A DNA stretch of 34,580 bases from Ignavibacteria bacterium (lineage in GTDB: Bacteria; Bacteroidota; Ignavibacteria; Ignavibacteriales; Melioribacteraceae), in contig VGVY01000015.1 of the NCBI GenBank assembly GCA_016873835.1, positions 1-34,580 on the forward strand. Reading direction: 5' to 3'. Below, piece after piece: positions 16,197 through 26,027 of the stretch. The notes below the pieces were generated by a model. It was not told the DNA's origin, made no database searches, and saw only the letters and a list, made by a program, of their open reading frames with translations. The translations under genes and the position numbers were made by a program. Numbering within the stretch: the stretch's first letter is position 1; each line of letters opens with the position of its first letter.

Positions 16197-19100
16197 TTAA
16201 CTACAACCAGTAGTTGCGCCGCAAGTTGTGCACTTAAGACACGTTCCATTACGTACCATTGTCATACTTTGGCATTCGGGACAAATATCGCCGGTATATC
16301 CTCTTTCACGAGCTTTAGCCACTGGATCATTCATTGTCAACATTCTTATTTTCATTTGCATATCGCCATTGCTTTCTGGATGATCTTCGTTACTTTTTCT
16401 ATGGTCTAATTCAATCATTCTTTCACTAACTATTTCCTCACCGTCAAAGTCAGGCTCAGCAACTGAGTGATAATCACCTTTAATTGGCACTTCATCTTCT
16501 TCGACATGAGATAAGTCGTTTCGACTAAGGTAGGTAACAGCCAATTCTCTAAAAATGTAATCAATTACCGAAGTAGCCATCTTAATTCTTTTATGTCCAG
16601 TAACAACACCACTTGGCTCAAAGCGCGTGAATACAAATGCGTCGGAAAATTCTTCAAGAGGAACTCCGTGTTGCAAACCAAGCGAAATTGATATTGCAAA
16701 GCAGTTCAACAAACTTCTAAATGCGGCACCCTCTTTGTGCATGTCTATAAATATTTCGCCTAACTGACCGTTATCATATTCACCAGTTCTGATATAAACA
16801 GACTGACCATTAATTTTTACCTTTTGAGTGTAGCCAGTTCGTCTATCCGGAAGTCTTCTTCGTTTTGCAATGTATCTATGAATGATTCTCTCAGCTATTT
16901 TTACAATGTCATTCTCTTCTTTACGATCGATGAATTCTTCAATTTCCTCTTCGGTCATAGTATTAAGCGGCTGAGAAAGTTTTGAACTATCACGATAAAG
17001 AGCATTTGCTTTACAACCAAGTTTCCAGGATTGATAATAAGCGTATTTGATATCTTCAATCGTGGAAGCGTTGGGCAAGTTAATAGTTTTGGAAATAGCT
17101 CCAGAGATAAAAGGTTGGGCAGCAGCCATCATAAAAATATGAGCATCAGATTTAATGAATCGGGTTCCTTTTTTACCGCACTTATTTGCACAATCAAAAA
17201 CTGGTAAATGTTCATGCTTAATGAATGGTGCTCCTTCAACAGTCATAGTTCCGCATACGTAATCATTAGCTGAAGCAATCTCTTCTTTAGTAAATCCAAG
17301 TGCGCGCAATAAATCAAAACTATAATCATTTATCTGTTCATCGGTAAAACCGAGATTCCCTTTTAAAAATCGATCACCAAGTGAATATCGATTAAACGCA
17401 AAACTTAAATCAAAAGAGGATGGCAGTATCGATTCAATTTTATTTATTGCTTCTTCGGAAAAGCCTTTTGCTTTTAAAGACTCGGGATTGATATATGGAC
17501 ATCCGACTAACGTGCCAGAACCTTTAGCATATTTTACAATTTCTTTAATCTGATCATCATTGTAACCTAACTTTTTGAGTGCCGGTGGAATGGACTGATT
17601 AATAATTTTAAAGAATCCACCGCCGGCAAGTTTTTTATATTTAACTAAGGCAAAATCAGGTTCGATACCGGTTGTATCACAATCCATTACTAAGCCGATT
17701 GTTCCGGTTGGAGCAATTACAGTTACTTGCGCATTTCTAAATCCAAAATTTTCACCCAGTTCAAGTGCTAAATCAGCTTCATCGTGAGCTGCTTCTAGAA
17801 GTTCTGACGGGCAATATTCAGGATTTACTCCAAATGGATAAATTGAAAGTCCTTCATATTCTTCTTTACGAACATTGAATGCAGCACGGCGATGATTCCG
17901 AAGTACACGCATCATCTGTTCGCTGTTCTCTTCATAGTTTGGAAAGGGACCAAGTTCCTTAGCCATTTGAGCAGAAGTTGCATATGCTCTCATGTGCATA
18001 ATTGCAGTCAAAGCACCGCATATTGAAAATGCTTCTTTACTGTCGTATGGAATTCCTTGTCGCATTAAAAGTGAGCCAAGATTTGCATATCCCAATCCTA
18101 ATGTTCTGAATTCAAAACTTTTTTGTGCTATTGATTTGCTTGGATACTGTGCCATTAATACACTTATTTCCAAAACTATTGTCCATAGTCTTGTAGCATG
18201 TGTATAAGATTCAACATTGAATTTATGATTATTGTCATTATAAAAGTTAACTAAGTTAAGTGATGCAAGGTTACAAGCAGTATCATCTAAAAACATATAT
18301 TCACTACAAGGATTAGATGCGCGAATTGGCCCACTTGCAGAACACGTATGCCATTCATTTATTGTTGTATCAAACTGTAATCCAGGATCTGCACTTGACC
18401 ATGCAGCATAAGAGATTTCATCCCATATTTTTTTAGCCGGTAATGTTTTACAGGGTTTCGGGGTGCGATTTTCTTTTACCGATTTTGATTTTTCTACTCT
18501 CCAATACAAATTCCAATCAGCATCATTTAAAACAGCGTGCATGAAGTCATTCGAAACACGAACTGAATTGTTAGAATTCTGACCAGAGACTGTTGCATAT
18601 GCTTCTGAGTTCCAATCCGTATTATAAACTGGGAATTCAATCTGCTTAAATCCAAGTTGTGCAAGTTTAATTACTCGTTCAATATAATTGTTAGGTACAT
18701 TGGAATTTCTAGCTTCAAGAATAGCTTTTTTTAAGTGTAGATTGGTTCTTCTATTAAATCGCTCGTTTTCAGGATGCTCAGTGTAACAAGCTTTAATAAT
18801 ATTGTTTAAATGATAATTGCAAAGTTTTGACCCAGAAACAAGCGCAGCAACTTTTTGTTCCTCAACAACTTTCCAATTAATAAATTCTTCAATATCAGGA
18901 TGATCAATATCAAGAGTAACCATTTTTGCAGCACGCCTCGTAGTACCGCCGCTTTTGATTGCACCAGCAGACCGATCGCCGATTTTTAAGAACGACATTA
19001 ACCCTGAGGACTTTCCACCACCACTTAAAGGTTCATTTACTCCCCTAACATTTGAAAAGTTTGATCCGGTTCCGCTTCCATATTTAAATAACCTTGCTTC

Positions 19101-19760
19101 TCTTACCCACAAATCCATTATCCCGCCTTCATTTACAAGATCATCACCTATAGATTGAATAAAGCATGCATGAGGCTGCGGATGAGTATAAGCATCTTCA
19201 GAAGATGTTAATGCACCAGTTTTGAAATCGACATAGTAATGCCCTTGCGACGGACCGTTAATTCCATATGCCCAATGCAAACCAGTGTTAAACCACTGCG
19301 GAGAATTTGGTGCAGCATATTGGTTTGCAAGCATATACATATGTTCAGCATAGAAAGCTTCGGCATCTTCTTCATTATCAAAATATCCGGCTTTCCATCC
19401 CCAGTAAGTCCAAGTTCCAGCTAGTCGGTGAAAAACTTGTCTTGAATCAATTTCAGATCCGAACCTTTCTTTCTCGGGAAGTTCATCTAAGGTTTTTGCA
19501 TCAGCAGTTGAAGCTAAAAGCCACTTTGGAACTCCATCTTCTTTGATTTTTTTTAGAAGACGAGGCACACCGGCTTTACGAAAATATTTTTGTGCTAAAA
19601 CATCAGTTGCAACTTGCGACCAATTTTTTGGTACGATAACGTCTTCCATTTTAAAAACTATTGAGCCATCCGGATTTTTTATTTCTGATGTTCGTTTTAC
19701 AAATTCAACTGATTCAAGAGGGTCTTTGCCAGCAGTAGTGAAGAGACGGGAAATTTTCAT
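16197..19760 (-). CDS. nrdJ: Class II (B12-dependent) ribonucleoside-diphosphate reductase
   Basis: 1187 residues, the long NrdJ form. It reduces ribonucleotides to deoxyribonucleotides using adenosylcobalamin to make the thiyl radical. The active-site loop NPCSE (483-487) supplies N483, radical C485 and E487; C199 (PHACF) and C496 (TACNL) are the expected redox pair. [11 protein letters not shown] and [10 protein letters not shown] mark the nucleotide-binding region. The C-terminus has a TSCPD-like region and a Cys-rich end ([18 protein letters not shown]) that probably accepts electrons from thioredoxin. The reading frame is uninterrupted, with no intein. The ATG follows GGAG. No B12 riboswitch was seen upstream. 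Transcribed alone, with its own terminator. Confidence 0.96.
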   Translation of the reverse strand: MKISRLFTTAGKDPLESVEFVKRTSEIKNPDGSIVFKMEDVIVPKNWSQVATDVLAQKYFRKAGVPRLLKKIKEDGVPKWLLASTADAKTLDELPEKERFGSEIDSRQVFHRLAGTWTYWGWKAGYFDNEEDAEAFYAEHMYMLANQYAAPNSPQWFNTGLHWAYGINGPSQGHYYVDFKTGALTSSEDAYTHPQPHACFIQSIGDDLVNEGGIMDLWVREARLFKYGSGTGSNFSNVRGVNEPLSGGGKSSGLMSFLKIGDRSAGAIKSGGTTRRAAKMVTLDIDHPDIEEFINWKVVEEQKVAALVSGSKLCNYHLNNIIKACYTEHPENERFNRRTNLHLKKAILEARNSNVPNNYIERVIKLAQLGFKQIEFPVYNTDWNSEAYATVSGQNSNNSVRVSNDFMHAVLNDADWNLYWRVEKSKSVKENRTPKPCKTLPAKKIWDEISYAAWSSADPGLQFDTTINEWHTCSASGPIRASNPCSEYMFLDDTACNLASLNLVNFYNDNNHKFNVESYTHATRLWTIVLEISVLMAQYPSKSIAQKSFEFRTLGLGYANLGSLLMRQGIPYDSKEAFSICGALTAIMHMRAYATSAQMAKELGPFPNYEENSEQMMRVLRNHRRAAFNVRKEEYEGLSIYPFGVNPEYCPSELLEAAHDEADLALELGENFGFRNAQVTVIAPTGTIGLVMDCDTTGIEPDFALVKYKKLAGGGFFKIINQSIPPALKKLGYNDDQIKEIVKYAKGSGTLVGCPYINPESLKAKGFSEEAINKIESILPSSFDLSFAFNRYSLGDRFLKGNLGFTDEQINDYSFDLLRALGFTKEEIASANDYVCGTMTVEGAPFIKHEHLPVFDCANKCGKKGTRFIKSDAHIFMMAAAQPFISGAISKTINLPNASTIEDIKYAYYQSWKLGCKANALYRDSSKLSQPLNTMTEEEIEEFIDRKEENDIVKIAERIIHRYIAKRRRLPDRRTGYTQKVKINGQSVYIRTGEYDNGQLGEIFIDMHKEGAAFRSLLNCFAISISLGLQHGVPLEEFSDAFVFTRFEPSGVVTGHKRIKMATSVIDYIFRELAVTYLSRNDLSHVEEDEVPIKGDYHSVAEPDFDGEEIVSERMIELDHRKSNEDHPESNGDMQMKIRMLTMNDPVAKARERGYTGDICPECQSMTMVRNGTCLKCTTCGATTGCS

Positions 19761-19814
19761 TATAAGGCTCCAAATTTCTACAGCAAAAAAGCTGCACGTA
19801 AAATTGATAAATTA

Positions 19815-19833
19815 TGTTAAGTACTATTTAACA
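19815..19833. promoter_or_regulatory. Inverted repeat upstream of nrdJ, possible operator
   Basis: TGTTAA-7-TTAACA, perfect 6-base arms, located 55-73 bases upstream of the nrdJ ATG in the nrdJ/malQ divergent region. On the minus strand it touches a CATAAT that could serve as a -10 box. It does not look like the NrdR box I know. The regulator is unknown, and chance occurrence is possible in AT-rich DNA. Confidence 0.25.
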
Positions 19834-20024
19834 GTTTGTGTGCGGTGATTCAACTTAAAGAAAATTTTTTTTTAAAGCAATTAGTTGTTTGCTCTATTTT
19901 AAAAATTATCAATTCGATTAATATTTTTACTAAAGGAATATAGGAAAATAATATTGGAAGAAAATATTGTTTTTTTATTTAATTTTATTATTAGAGTAAT
20001 TCATCATAATATTAAGAGGTATTT

Positions 20025-21566
20025 ATGCTAATTGATCGTTCTGCGGGAATTTTACTACATCCAACATCTCTGCCAGGAAAATTCGGGATAGGAGACCTTG
20101 GACCAAATGCACACATGTTTATAGATTTTTTGAAGGAATCTGGTCAAACATTATGGCAAGTATTTCCTTTAGGACCGACGGGTTATGGTGATTCGCCTTA
20201 TCAATGTTTTTCTGCATTTGCTGGCAATCCATTGCTAATCAGCCCAGAATTATTGTACAAAGAAGGATTACAGAATAAAACTGATCTCGAAAACACCCCT
20301 TCATTTGATCCGCATAAAATCGATTTTGGTTCAGTGATAAATTATAAAATTTCTTTACTACAAAATGCGTTTCACACTTATAAAAAAAGGGAGAGAAAAT
20401 TTTCTGAAGATTGTGGAATATTCTGCGAGTCCAATTCTTATTGGTTGGACGATTATTCTTTATTTATGGCATTAAAAAATTATCATAAGGGAATTCAGTG
20501 GACTCAATGGGATAAATCAATTGCATTCAGAAGCGGCAATTCAATAAATGAGTGGAGTGAAAAATTAAAAACTGAAGTCGAATTTCAAAAGTTTATTCAA
20601 TTCATGTTCAATAAACAATGGCAAGCTTTGAAAAAATATGCTCACGAGAATAAGATTCAAATTATTGGTGATCTTCCCATTTTTATTGCATACGATAGTG
20701 CAGATTCTTGGGCGAACAAAGAATTATTTACAATTAGTGAAGATGGAAAATTAAATTTTGTTGCTGGAGTTCCACCAGATTATTTTAGCGCAACCGGTCA
20801 ATTATGGGGAAATCCATTATACAAGTGGAGTGAAATGGAAAAAGATAATTTTGGTTGGTGGCAAAATAGAATAAAAAAGTTACTCGAATTAGTAGATATT
20901 GTTCGTATTGATCATTTTAGAGGATTTGACGCGTATTGGGAAATTCCCGGTGACGCAGAAACAGCAATTAATGGCCGCTGGGTAAAAGCTCCTGGTGAAA
21001 AATTCTTCAATACAATTAAAAACAACCTTGGTGATTTGCCAATTATTGCAGAGGATTTAGGTGTAATTACAAAATCCGTTGAAGAATTAAGAGATAAATT
21101 TGAGTTCCCTGGAATTAAAATCCTTCAATTCGGATTTGGAGAAAATGGAGATAAAAAATTTCTTCCGCATAATCATATAAAAAATTGTGTTGTACATACT
21201 GGCTCACACGATAACGAAACTACACGTGGATTCTTTGAATCAGAGAAAAAGAAAAAATCAGGGATATATGAATGGACTCAAGATTATTTAAATTTTTATA
21301 GTGATGATATTGTATTCGATCTCATTAAAAAAGCATATTCCTCTGTTGCAAACATTGTGGTTATTCCAATGCAAGACATATTAAATTTAGATAATGCAGC
21401 TCGCATGAATTACCCTGGAAAACCAGGGGGAAATTGGACTTGGCGCTTTACATGGGATCAAATTCCAAAAGAATTATCTAAAACGTACAAAATGTTAACA
21501 GAGTTGTATGAAAGACCATCCAAGAGAAGAAATGAATTTGAAGAGATTGATGTAGAGGAAGAATAA
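20025..21566 (+). CDS. malQ: 4-alpha-glucanotransferase (amylomaltase, GH77)
   Basis: 513 residues, the short bacterial MalQ form. It transfers alpha-1,4-glucan segments between maltooligosaccharides in glycogen and maltodextrin metabolism. The N-terminus RSAGILLHPTSLPGKFGIGD (5-24) is diagnostic. Catalytic residues: nucleophile D296 in VRIDHFRGFDAYWE, acid/base E343 in IIAEDLGVIT, and D396 in HTGSHDNETTRG. The closing RMNYPGKPGGNWTWR is also typical. A short acidic tail (about 500-513) is extra. The ATG follows AAGAGGT. It stands alone between divergent nrdJ and a terminator; no other glycan gene is adjacent. Confidence 0.97.
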   Translation: MLIDRSAGILLHPTSLPGKFGIGDLGPNAHMFIDFLKESGQTLWQVFPLGPTGYGDSPYQCFSAFAGNPLLISPELLYKEGLQNKTDLENTPSFDPHKIDFGSVINYKISLLQNAFHTYKKRERKFSEDCGIFCESNSYWLDDYSLFMALKNYHKGIQWTQWDKSIAFRSGNSINEWSEKLKTEVEFQKFIQFMFNKQWQALKKYAHENKIQIIGDLPIFIAYDSADSWANKELFTISEDGKLNFVAGVPPDYFSATGQLWGNPLYKWSEMEKDNFGWWQNRIKKLLELVDIVRIDHFRGFDAYWEIPGDAETAINGRWVKAPGEKFFNTIKNNLGDLPIIAEDLGVITKSVEELRDKFEFPGIKILQFGFGENGDKKFLPHNHIKNCVVHTGSHDNETTRGFFESEKKKKSGIYEWTQDYLNFYSDDIVFDLIKKAYSSVANIVVIPMQDILNLDNAARMNYPGKPGGNWTWRFTWDQIPKELSKTYKMLTELYERPSKRRNEFEEIDVEEE

Positions 21567-21586
21567 ACTACTTTGACCAAAACGTG

Positions 21587-21613
21587 TCCCTCATAAAATA
21601 AGAGGGGATTTTT
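21587..21613 (+). terminator. Rho-independent terminator of malQ
   Basis: TCCCTC (21587-21592) pairs with GAGGGG (21602-21607) around a 9-base A/T loop; A then TTTTT (21609-21613) follows, then CGTTTTA. It lies 20 bases after the malQ stop and just before the convergent peroxidase gene stop. Confidence 0.78.
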
Positions 21614-21617
21614 CGTT

Positions 21618-22214
21618 TTATTCCGAAACTTGTTTTCTAAGTACTTCTTCTATTGCTTCAATAAGTTCATCGCTATCAGGTTTTACTTTACTTCTGAATC
21701 TGCCAACTACCATTCCTTCTTTGGAAATTAAAAACTTTTCAAAATTCCATTTTACATCCCCTTGTTCAATTCCCTCAGAACTAATCAATTTATCATACAG
21801 CCGAGATTTTTCATCACCCAACACTTTTATTTTATCAAACAGATTAAATGTTACTCCATAATTCGATGAACAAAATTCTTTAATCTCTTCATTGGTACCT
21901 GGTTCTTGTCCTTTGAAATCATTACACGGAAAAGCTAATACCTCAAATCCTTGGTCTTTATACTTTTCATAAATTTTCTGCAAACCTTCGTACTGAGGAG
22001 TATAACCGCACTTGCTGGCAACATTTACAATTAATAGTACTTTCCCTTTGTATTGAGATAAATAGATTTCTTTACCATCAATATCCTTGACAGTAAAACC
22101 ATAAATACTTTTATCCACGTTATTCCCTTTCATTTCCCTATTCTCAAATGAATATGATTTTGTAGTTGATAACATTAAATACATCGCAACAGTTATTAAA
22201 AATAACTTTTTCAT
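21618..22214 (-). CDS. Exported glutathione-peroxidase-family thiol peroxidase
   Basis: 198 residues. A cleavable signal peptide (about 1-22) puts it outside the cytoplasm. The catalytic centre is Cys, not selenocysteine: C69 in NVASKCGYT, with Q103 (KGQEPG), W156 and N157 (KWNFEKFL). C115 (EEIKEFC) is placed like the resolving cysteine of thioredoxin-dependent members, so it probably reduces peroxides with thioredoxin-like donors rather than glutathione. The usual FPCNQF reads FPCNDF (Asp99). The start has a near-perfect AAGGAGGAATT site. It lies downstream of pta on the same strand (89 bases) and may have its own promoter. Confidence 0.92.
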   Translation of the reverse strand: MKKLFLITVAMYLMLSTTKSYSFENREMKGNNVDKSIYGFTVKDIDGKEIYLSQYKGKVLLIVNVASKCGYTPQYEGLQKIYEKYKDQGFEVLAFPCNDFKGQEPGTNEEIKEFCSSNYGVTFNLFDKIKVLGDEKSRLYDKLISSEGIEQGDVKWNFEKFLISKEGMVVGRFRSKVKPDSDELIEAIEEVLRKQVSE

Positions 22215-22303
22215 AATTCCTCCTTTAACATCAAAACAAAAATTCTATTAAAAAGTTCAATGAATTTTTTTTTGAATAAGTGAATAGCAAAGATGTAATT
22301 AAA

Positions 22304-23299
22304 TTAATCAGTCAATAAACAAGCAATAGCAGTTGTATTTACAATATCATCAATACTACAGCCTCTGCTCAAATCAAAAAATGGTTTTTTCACACCTTGA
22401 TTCACTGGACCAATTGCTTCTGCCTTTCCTAAACGCTGAGCAATTTTGTAACCGATATTACCGGAATTTAAATCAGGAAAAACAAGAACATTTGCCCTTC
22501 CAGCAACATCACTTCCTGGAGCTTTCTTTTTACCAATAGTTTCTACAATAGCAGCATCAAATTGCAGCTCACCATCAACTTTTAAATCTGGACGTCTCTC
22601 TTTAACAAATTCGACAGCCGCTCTAACTTTAACTACTAATTCATGTTCAGCGCTTCCTTTTGTTGAAAAGGAAAGCATAGCAATATAGGGGTCTTCGCCA
22701 GTTAATTTTTTATGATTATCAGCAGTTGATATTGCAATATCAGCAAGTTGACTTTCATCAGGATTTGGATTTACTGCACAGTCAGCAAAACTATATGCAT
22801 TATCAGGAAAAACCATTAAAAAGAAACTTGATAAAATTGAAATTCCCTCTTTCAAGCCAACACAAAAAATTGCAGCACGTGTAACATCAGCTGTGGTTGC
22901 TACTGAACCAGAGACACTTCCATCAGCCATTCCTTCAGCAACCATCATTCCGGCAAAAAATAAATCGCGTTTAACGGTTTCTCTTGCTTGTTCTATTGTT
23001 ACTCCTTTATGCTTACGTTTGTTATAAAAAATATTCGAAAAGTCACTCAACTTATCAGATTTTTCTGGATCAATTATTCTAATTCCTTGCAAATCAATAC
23101 CCCATTTTTGTGCATCGTTTCTTATTTGCGTGTCATTTCCAAGGGTAATAATTGAAGCAATTTTCTTTGCAGTTAAAATTTGTGCGGCACTTAGAACTCG
23201 TTCATCATGCGACTCTGGTAACACAATAGTTTTTTTCTTTTGAGAAGCTTTCTCTTGAATTTTCTTTAATAGTTCGATTTCTTGCATTTGATTAACCAT
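22304..23299 (-). CDS. pta: Phosphate acetyltransferase
   Basis: 331 residues, the short single-domain Pta. It interconverts acetyl-CoA and acetyl phosphate in acetate fermentation or assimilation. Family signatures are TIVLPESHDERVLSAA (19-34), the glycine/serine/alanine stretch DGSVSGSVATTADVTRAAIF, SFADCAVNPNP, and NVLVFPDLNSGNIGYKIAQR near the C-terminus. The annotated start MVNQMQ has no clear Shine-Dalgarno; Met5 is an alternative. No acetate kinase gene is adjacent, so the partner lies elsewhere. It could also act on related acyl groups (phosphate butyryltransferase is a close relative), but the motifs favour acetyl. Confidence 0.92.
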   Translation of the reverse strand: MVNQMQEIELLKKIQEKASQKKKTIVLPESHDERVLSAAQILTAKKIASIITLGNDTQIRNDAQKWGIDLQGIRIIDPEKSDKLSDFSNIFYNKRKHKGVTIEQARETVKRDLFFAGMMVAEGMADGSVSGSVATTADVTRAAIFCVGLKEGISILSSFFLMVFPDNAYSFADCAVNPNPDESQLADIAISTADNHKKLTGEDPYIAMLSFSTKGSAEHELVVKVRAAVEFVKERRPDLKVDGELQFDAAIVETIGKKKAPGSDVAGRANVLVFPDLNSGNIGYKIAQRLGKAEAIGPVNQGVKKPFFDLSRGCSIDDIVNTTAIACLLTD

Positions 23300-23428
23300 A
23301 TTTTGTGAAATTAATTATACAAATATATGCAATTCTTAAAACCTATTTTCTTTTTGAATTATACTTACTAATTAGTTTGAATTTTATTCAATAATTGGGA
23401 ATATTGTAATAGTAAAAAGGTAATTCAA

Positions 23429-24487
23429 ATGCTCTTTTCAGAAAAACAGTTCAATTTTTTGAAGAAGGTATTCCTAATAATTTTAGCACTGGTTGTAGTG
23501 ATTTATCTTACATATCTTCTTGCTGAAATAATTGCTATGCTGATTGTAGCATTGCTGATAGCAATGATTTTCAACCCAGTTGTTGATTTTATCGAAAAGA
23601 GAGGAATACCAAGAATTGCCGCAGTAATATTTGTTTTTTCACTTACCGGCTTTCTTGTTTTTATTGGAATCTCATTTTTAATGCCGCGAGTTGTTCGTCA
23701 GTTTAATACTATTGCATTAATTGTAACGCCTGAAAACCTAAATCAGCTATTAAATCAAGTCGAAAAAACTATCGAATCTTTATTCCCATTTTTAAACTCC
23801 GGACACTTAATTAATAAACTATTAGGCTTCATTCAAAATTTATTATTCGGTTGGATTAATGATATCAGTCAGTTGTTTTACAGCATCGTGTCATTGATTG
23901 CAATATTAGTTATTGTTCCATTTTTAACTTTCTTTTTACTGAAGGATAACAAACGAATAATTAGTGGAATGGTCTACATAATGCCAAATAAATATTTTGA
24001 AGTGGCTTATTGGATTATTAATAAAATTTCGAAAGAACTGAGCAGATTTGTGAGAGGTTGGATTATTGATGCAACTTTAGTTGGTTTGATGAGTGGAGTA
24101 GGACTTGCACTGCTTGGGATTCAAAACGCAGCATCAATTGGTTTTATAGCTGGAGTTGGTCACTTAATTCCTTATTTTGGCCCCGTAATAGGCGGAGTAC
24201 CGGCTATAATTATTTCGATTATTCAATTCGGTGATTTTTCCATGCTTCCTAATATTGTATTAATGTTTCTAATAGTATATACTATTGATAATGGATTCAT
24301 TCAACCGCATGTTTTTTCAAAAAATACCGATTTACACCCAATCGTTATTATTCTGTTAATATTGATAGGAAGCAAATTGCTTGGTGTGTTTGGAATGTTG
24401 CTTGCCGTTCCGGCTGCTACTGTTATTCGTACCTTTGCTAGAGAAGTTTATTTCGGATATAAGAACTATAAGATTATTCGCATGTAG
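23429..24487 (+). CDS. AI-2E family (PerM/YdiK-like) membrane permease
   Basis: 352 residues. Two or three helices at the N-terminus (about 12-95) precede a soluble segment (about 100-140), then five or more helices follow. Family marks are the PFLTFFLLKD loop (about 168-177), RGWIIDATLVG, the GLALLGIQNA stretch, GVGHLIPYFGPVIGGVPA, and the closing helix with PAAT. Members include the AI-2 exporter TqsA and Na+/H+ antiporter-like proteins, so the substrate cannot be predicted. The gene starts 130 bases from divergent pta, with an AAAGG site, and begins a rightward group of five genes. Confidence 0.9.
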   Translation: MLFSEKQFNFLKKVFLIILALVVVIYLTYLLAEIIAMLIVALLIAMIFNPVVDFIEKRGIPRIAAVIFVFSLTGFLVFIGISFLMPRVVRQFNTIALIVTPENLNQLLNQVEKTIESLFPFLNSGHLINKLLGFIQNLLFGWINDISQLFYSIVSLIAILVIVPFLTFFLLKDNKRIISGMVYIMPNKYFEVAYWIINKISKELSRFVRGWIIDATLVGLMSGVGLALLGIQNAASIGFIAGVGHLIPYFGPVIGGVPAIIISIIQFGDFSMLPNIVLMFLIVYTIDNGFIQPHVFSKNTDLHPIVIILLILIGSKLLGVFGMLLAVPAATVIRTFAREVYFGYKNYKIIRM

Positions 24488-24567
24488 AAATTCATAGGCT
24501 ACTATTGATTGCAAATCTTCACCACATCAAAAAATGTTCATACAAATAATCATATCATATAAAGAAA

Positions 24568-25965
24568 ATGGAAATTAAATTTATTGGCGCTGCAAGAACT
24601 GTAACTGGTTCAATGCATTTAATAAAAACGGTGGATTCAACCTTTCTTCTCGACTGCGGATTGTTTCAAGGTAAACGCAAAGAAGCTTTCGAAATTAACA
24701 GAACTTTTGATCAATTTGATCCAGCAGAAATTGACTTTGTGATTTTATCACACGCACATATTGATCATGCTGGCAATATACCATCACTAGTTAAGAAAGG
24801 ATTTAAAGGGAAAATTTTTTCAACATTTGCGACCAAAGATTTATGTAATATAATGCTTCGGGATAGTGCACATGTTCAAGAAAAAGATGTTGAATATGTT
24901 AACAAGCGAAGAAAAAAACATCACAAAAAACCATTCGAGATTTTGTATGATGAAGATGATGTTGCGGCTTCTTTAAGACTATTTATTGGTATCAACTATC
25001 ATCACGATATTGAAATATCGCCCGGAATAAAATTAGCATTTTTAGATGCCGGACATATTTTAGGTTCTGCTGTTACTTTTTTGTCTATTAAAGAAAATGG
25101 CACAATCATAAATTTAGGATTCACTGGTGACTTAGGCAGACCTAATTTGCCAATTTTAAAAGATCCAGAAAAATTACCGAATGTTGATATATTAATTTGT
25201 GAAAGTACTTATGGAGGGAGAGATCATGATAATCCAATTGATGCAGAAGATTCATTAACATCCGTTGTTAAAAAGGCTGTGAATAGAAATGCTAAAATAA
25301 TTATTCCAGCATTTAGCGTTGGCAGAACTCAGGAACTTGTATATGCACTGCACAGAATATTTGAGTCTAAGAAAGCACCTAGAATTCCGGTTTACGTTGA
25401 TAGCCCATTAGCAGTAAATGCAACAGAAGTATTTAGAGAACATCCAGAGTGTTTCGATTTTGAAACGTCTGAATTCCTCTTAAAGAGTGAAGATCCTTTT
25501 GGGTTTAATAAATTAATGTATATAACTAATGTTGAGGATTCAAAAAAACTTAACGAGAAAGATGGACCTTATATAGTAATTTCAAGTTCTGGGATGTGCG
25601 AAGCTGGAAGAATTCAGCATCATTTAGCAAATAATATTGAAAACCCGAATAATATTGTTTTAATAGTAGGATATTCCGCTGAACATACATTAGGGCGAAA
25701 AATCATTAATAAGGAAGCTTACGTAAATATATTTGGTGAACAATACAAACTCGATGCAGAAGTAATTGTAATGGAATCATTTAGTGCTCATGCGGACGCT
25801 TCAGAATTATTAGATTACTGTTCGGCATTTGACAAGAGCAGAATGAATAAACTCTTCTTAGTTCATGGTGAAATTGATCAACAAGAAATTTTTAGATCAA
25901 GGTTGGAATTAGTAGGATTCACATCAGTTGTAATTCCAGAAAAGGGTGATAGTTTTACTTTTTGA
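24568..25965 (+). CDS. Metallo-beta-lactamase/beta-CASP ribonuclease-like protein
   Basis: 465 residues. The metallo-beta-lactamase fold shows HAHIDHAGN (62-70: H62, H64, D66, H67), AGHILGSA (H163) and FTGDLGR (D188). The central beta-CASP domain follows (ESTYGGRDH, VGRTQELVYAL, VDSPLAVNATEVF), then ISSSGMCEAGRI and SFSAHADASELLDY, and the final VHGE. This is the YSH1/CPSF73-like bacterial group, zinc-dependent RNA endo- or exonucleases in the cytoplasm. It lacks the KH-type extension of the archaeal proteins. Its RNA target is unknown. It is separated by 80 bases from the permease gene. Confidence 0.92.
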   Translation: MEIKFIGAARTVTGSMHLIKTVDSTFLLDCGLFQGKRKEAFEINRTFDQFDPAEIDFVILSHAHIDHAGNIPSLVKKGFKGKIFSTFATKDLCNIMLRDSAHVQEKDVEYVNKRRKKHHKKPFEILYDEDDVAASLRLFIGINYHHDIEISPGIKLAFLDAGHILGSAVTFLSIKENGTIINLGFTGDLGRPNLPILKDPEKLPNVDILICESTYGGRDHDNPIDAEDSLTSVVKKAVNRNAKIIIPAFSVGRTQELVYALHRIFESKKAPRIPVYVDSPLAVNATEVFREHPECFDFETSEFLLKSEDPFGFNKLMYITNVEDSKKLNEKDGPYIVISSSGMCEAGRIQHHLANNIENPNNIVLIVGYSAEHTLGRKIINKEAYVNIFGEQYKLDAEVIVMESFSAHADASELLDYCSAFDKSRMNKLFLVHGEIDQQEIFRSRLELVGFTSVVIPEKGDSFTF

Positions 25966-26027
25966 TTACATGTTTATAATTTCACTTGGTACAATTAATT
26001 TTCAAATAATTTTAAACACAACTTAGC

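Noticed and set aside
16197-19760. Intein in nrdJ, a common intein host
   Set aside because: The 1187 residues align with ordinary NrdJ organisation and no intein-like block is inserted at the active-site loops.
19761-20024. Cobalamin riboswitch before the B12-dependent reductase
   Set aside because: No B12-box-like GC-rich conserved core or extended fold; the nrdJ side is only AT-rich sequence with small hairpins.
21618-22214. Selenocysteine glutathione peroxidase
   Set aside because: The catalytic position is a plain Cys codon (C69), with no in-frame TGA.
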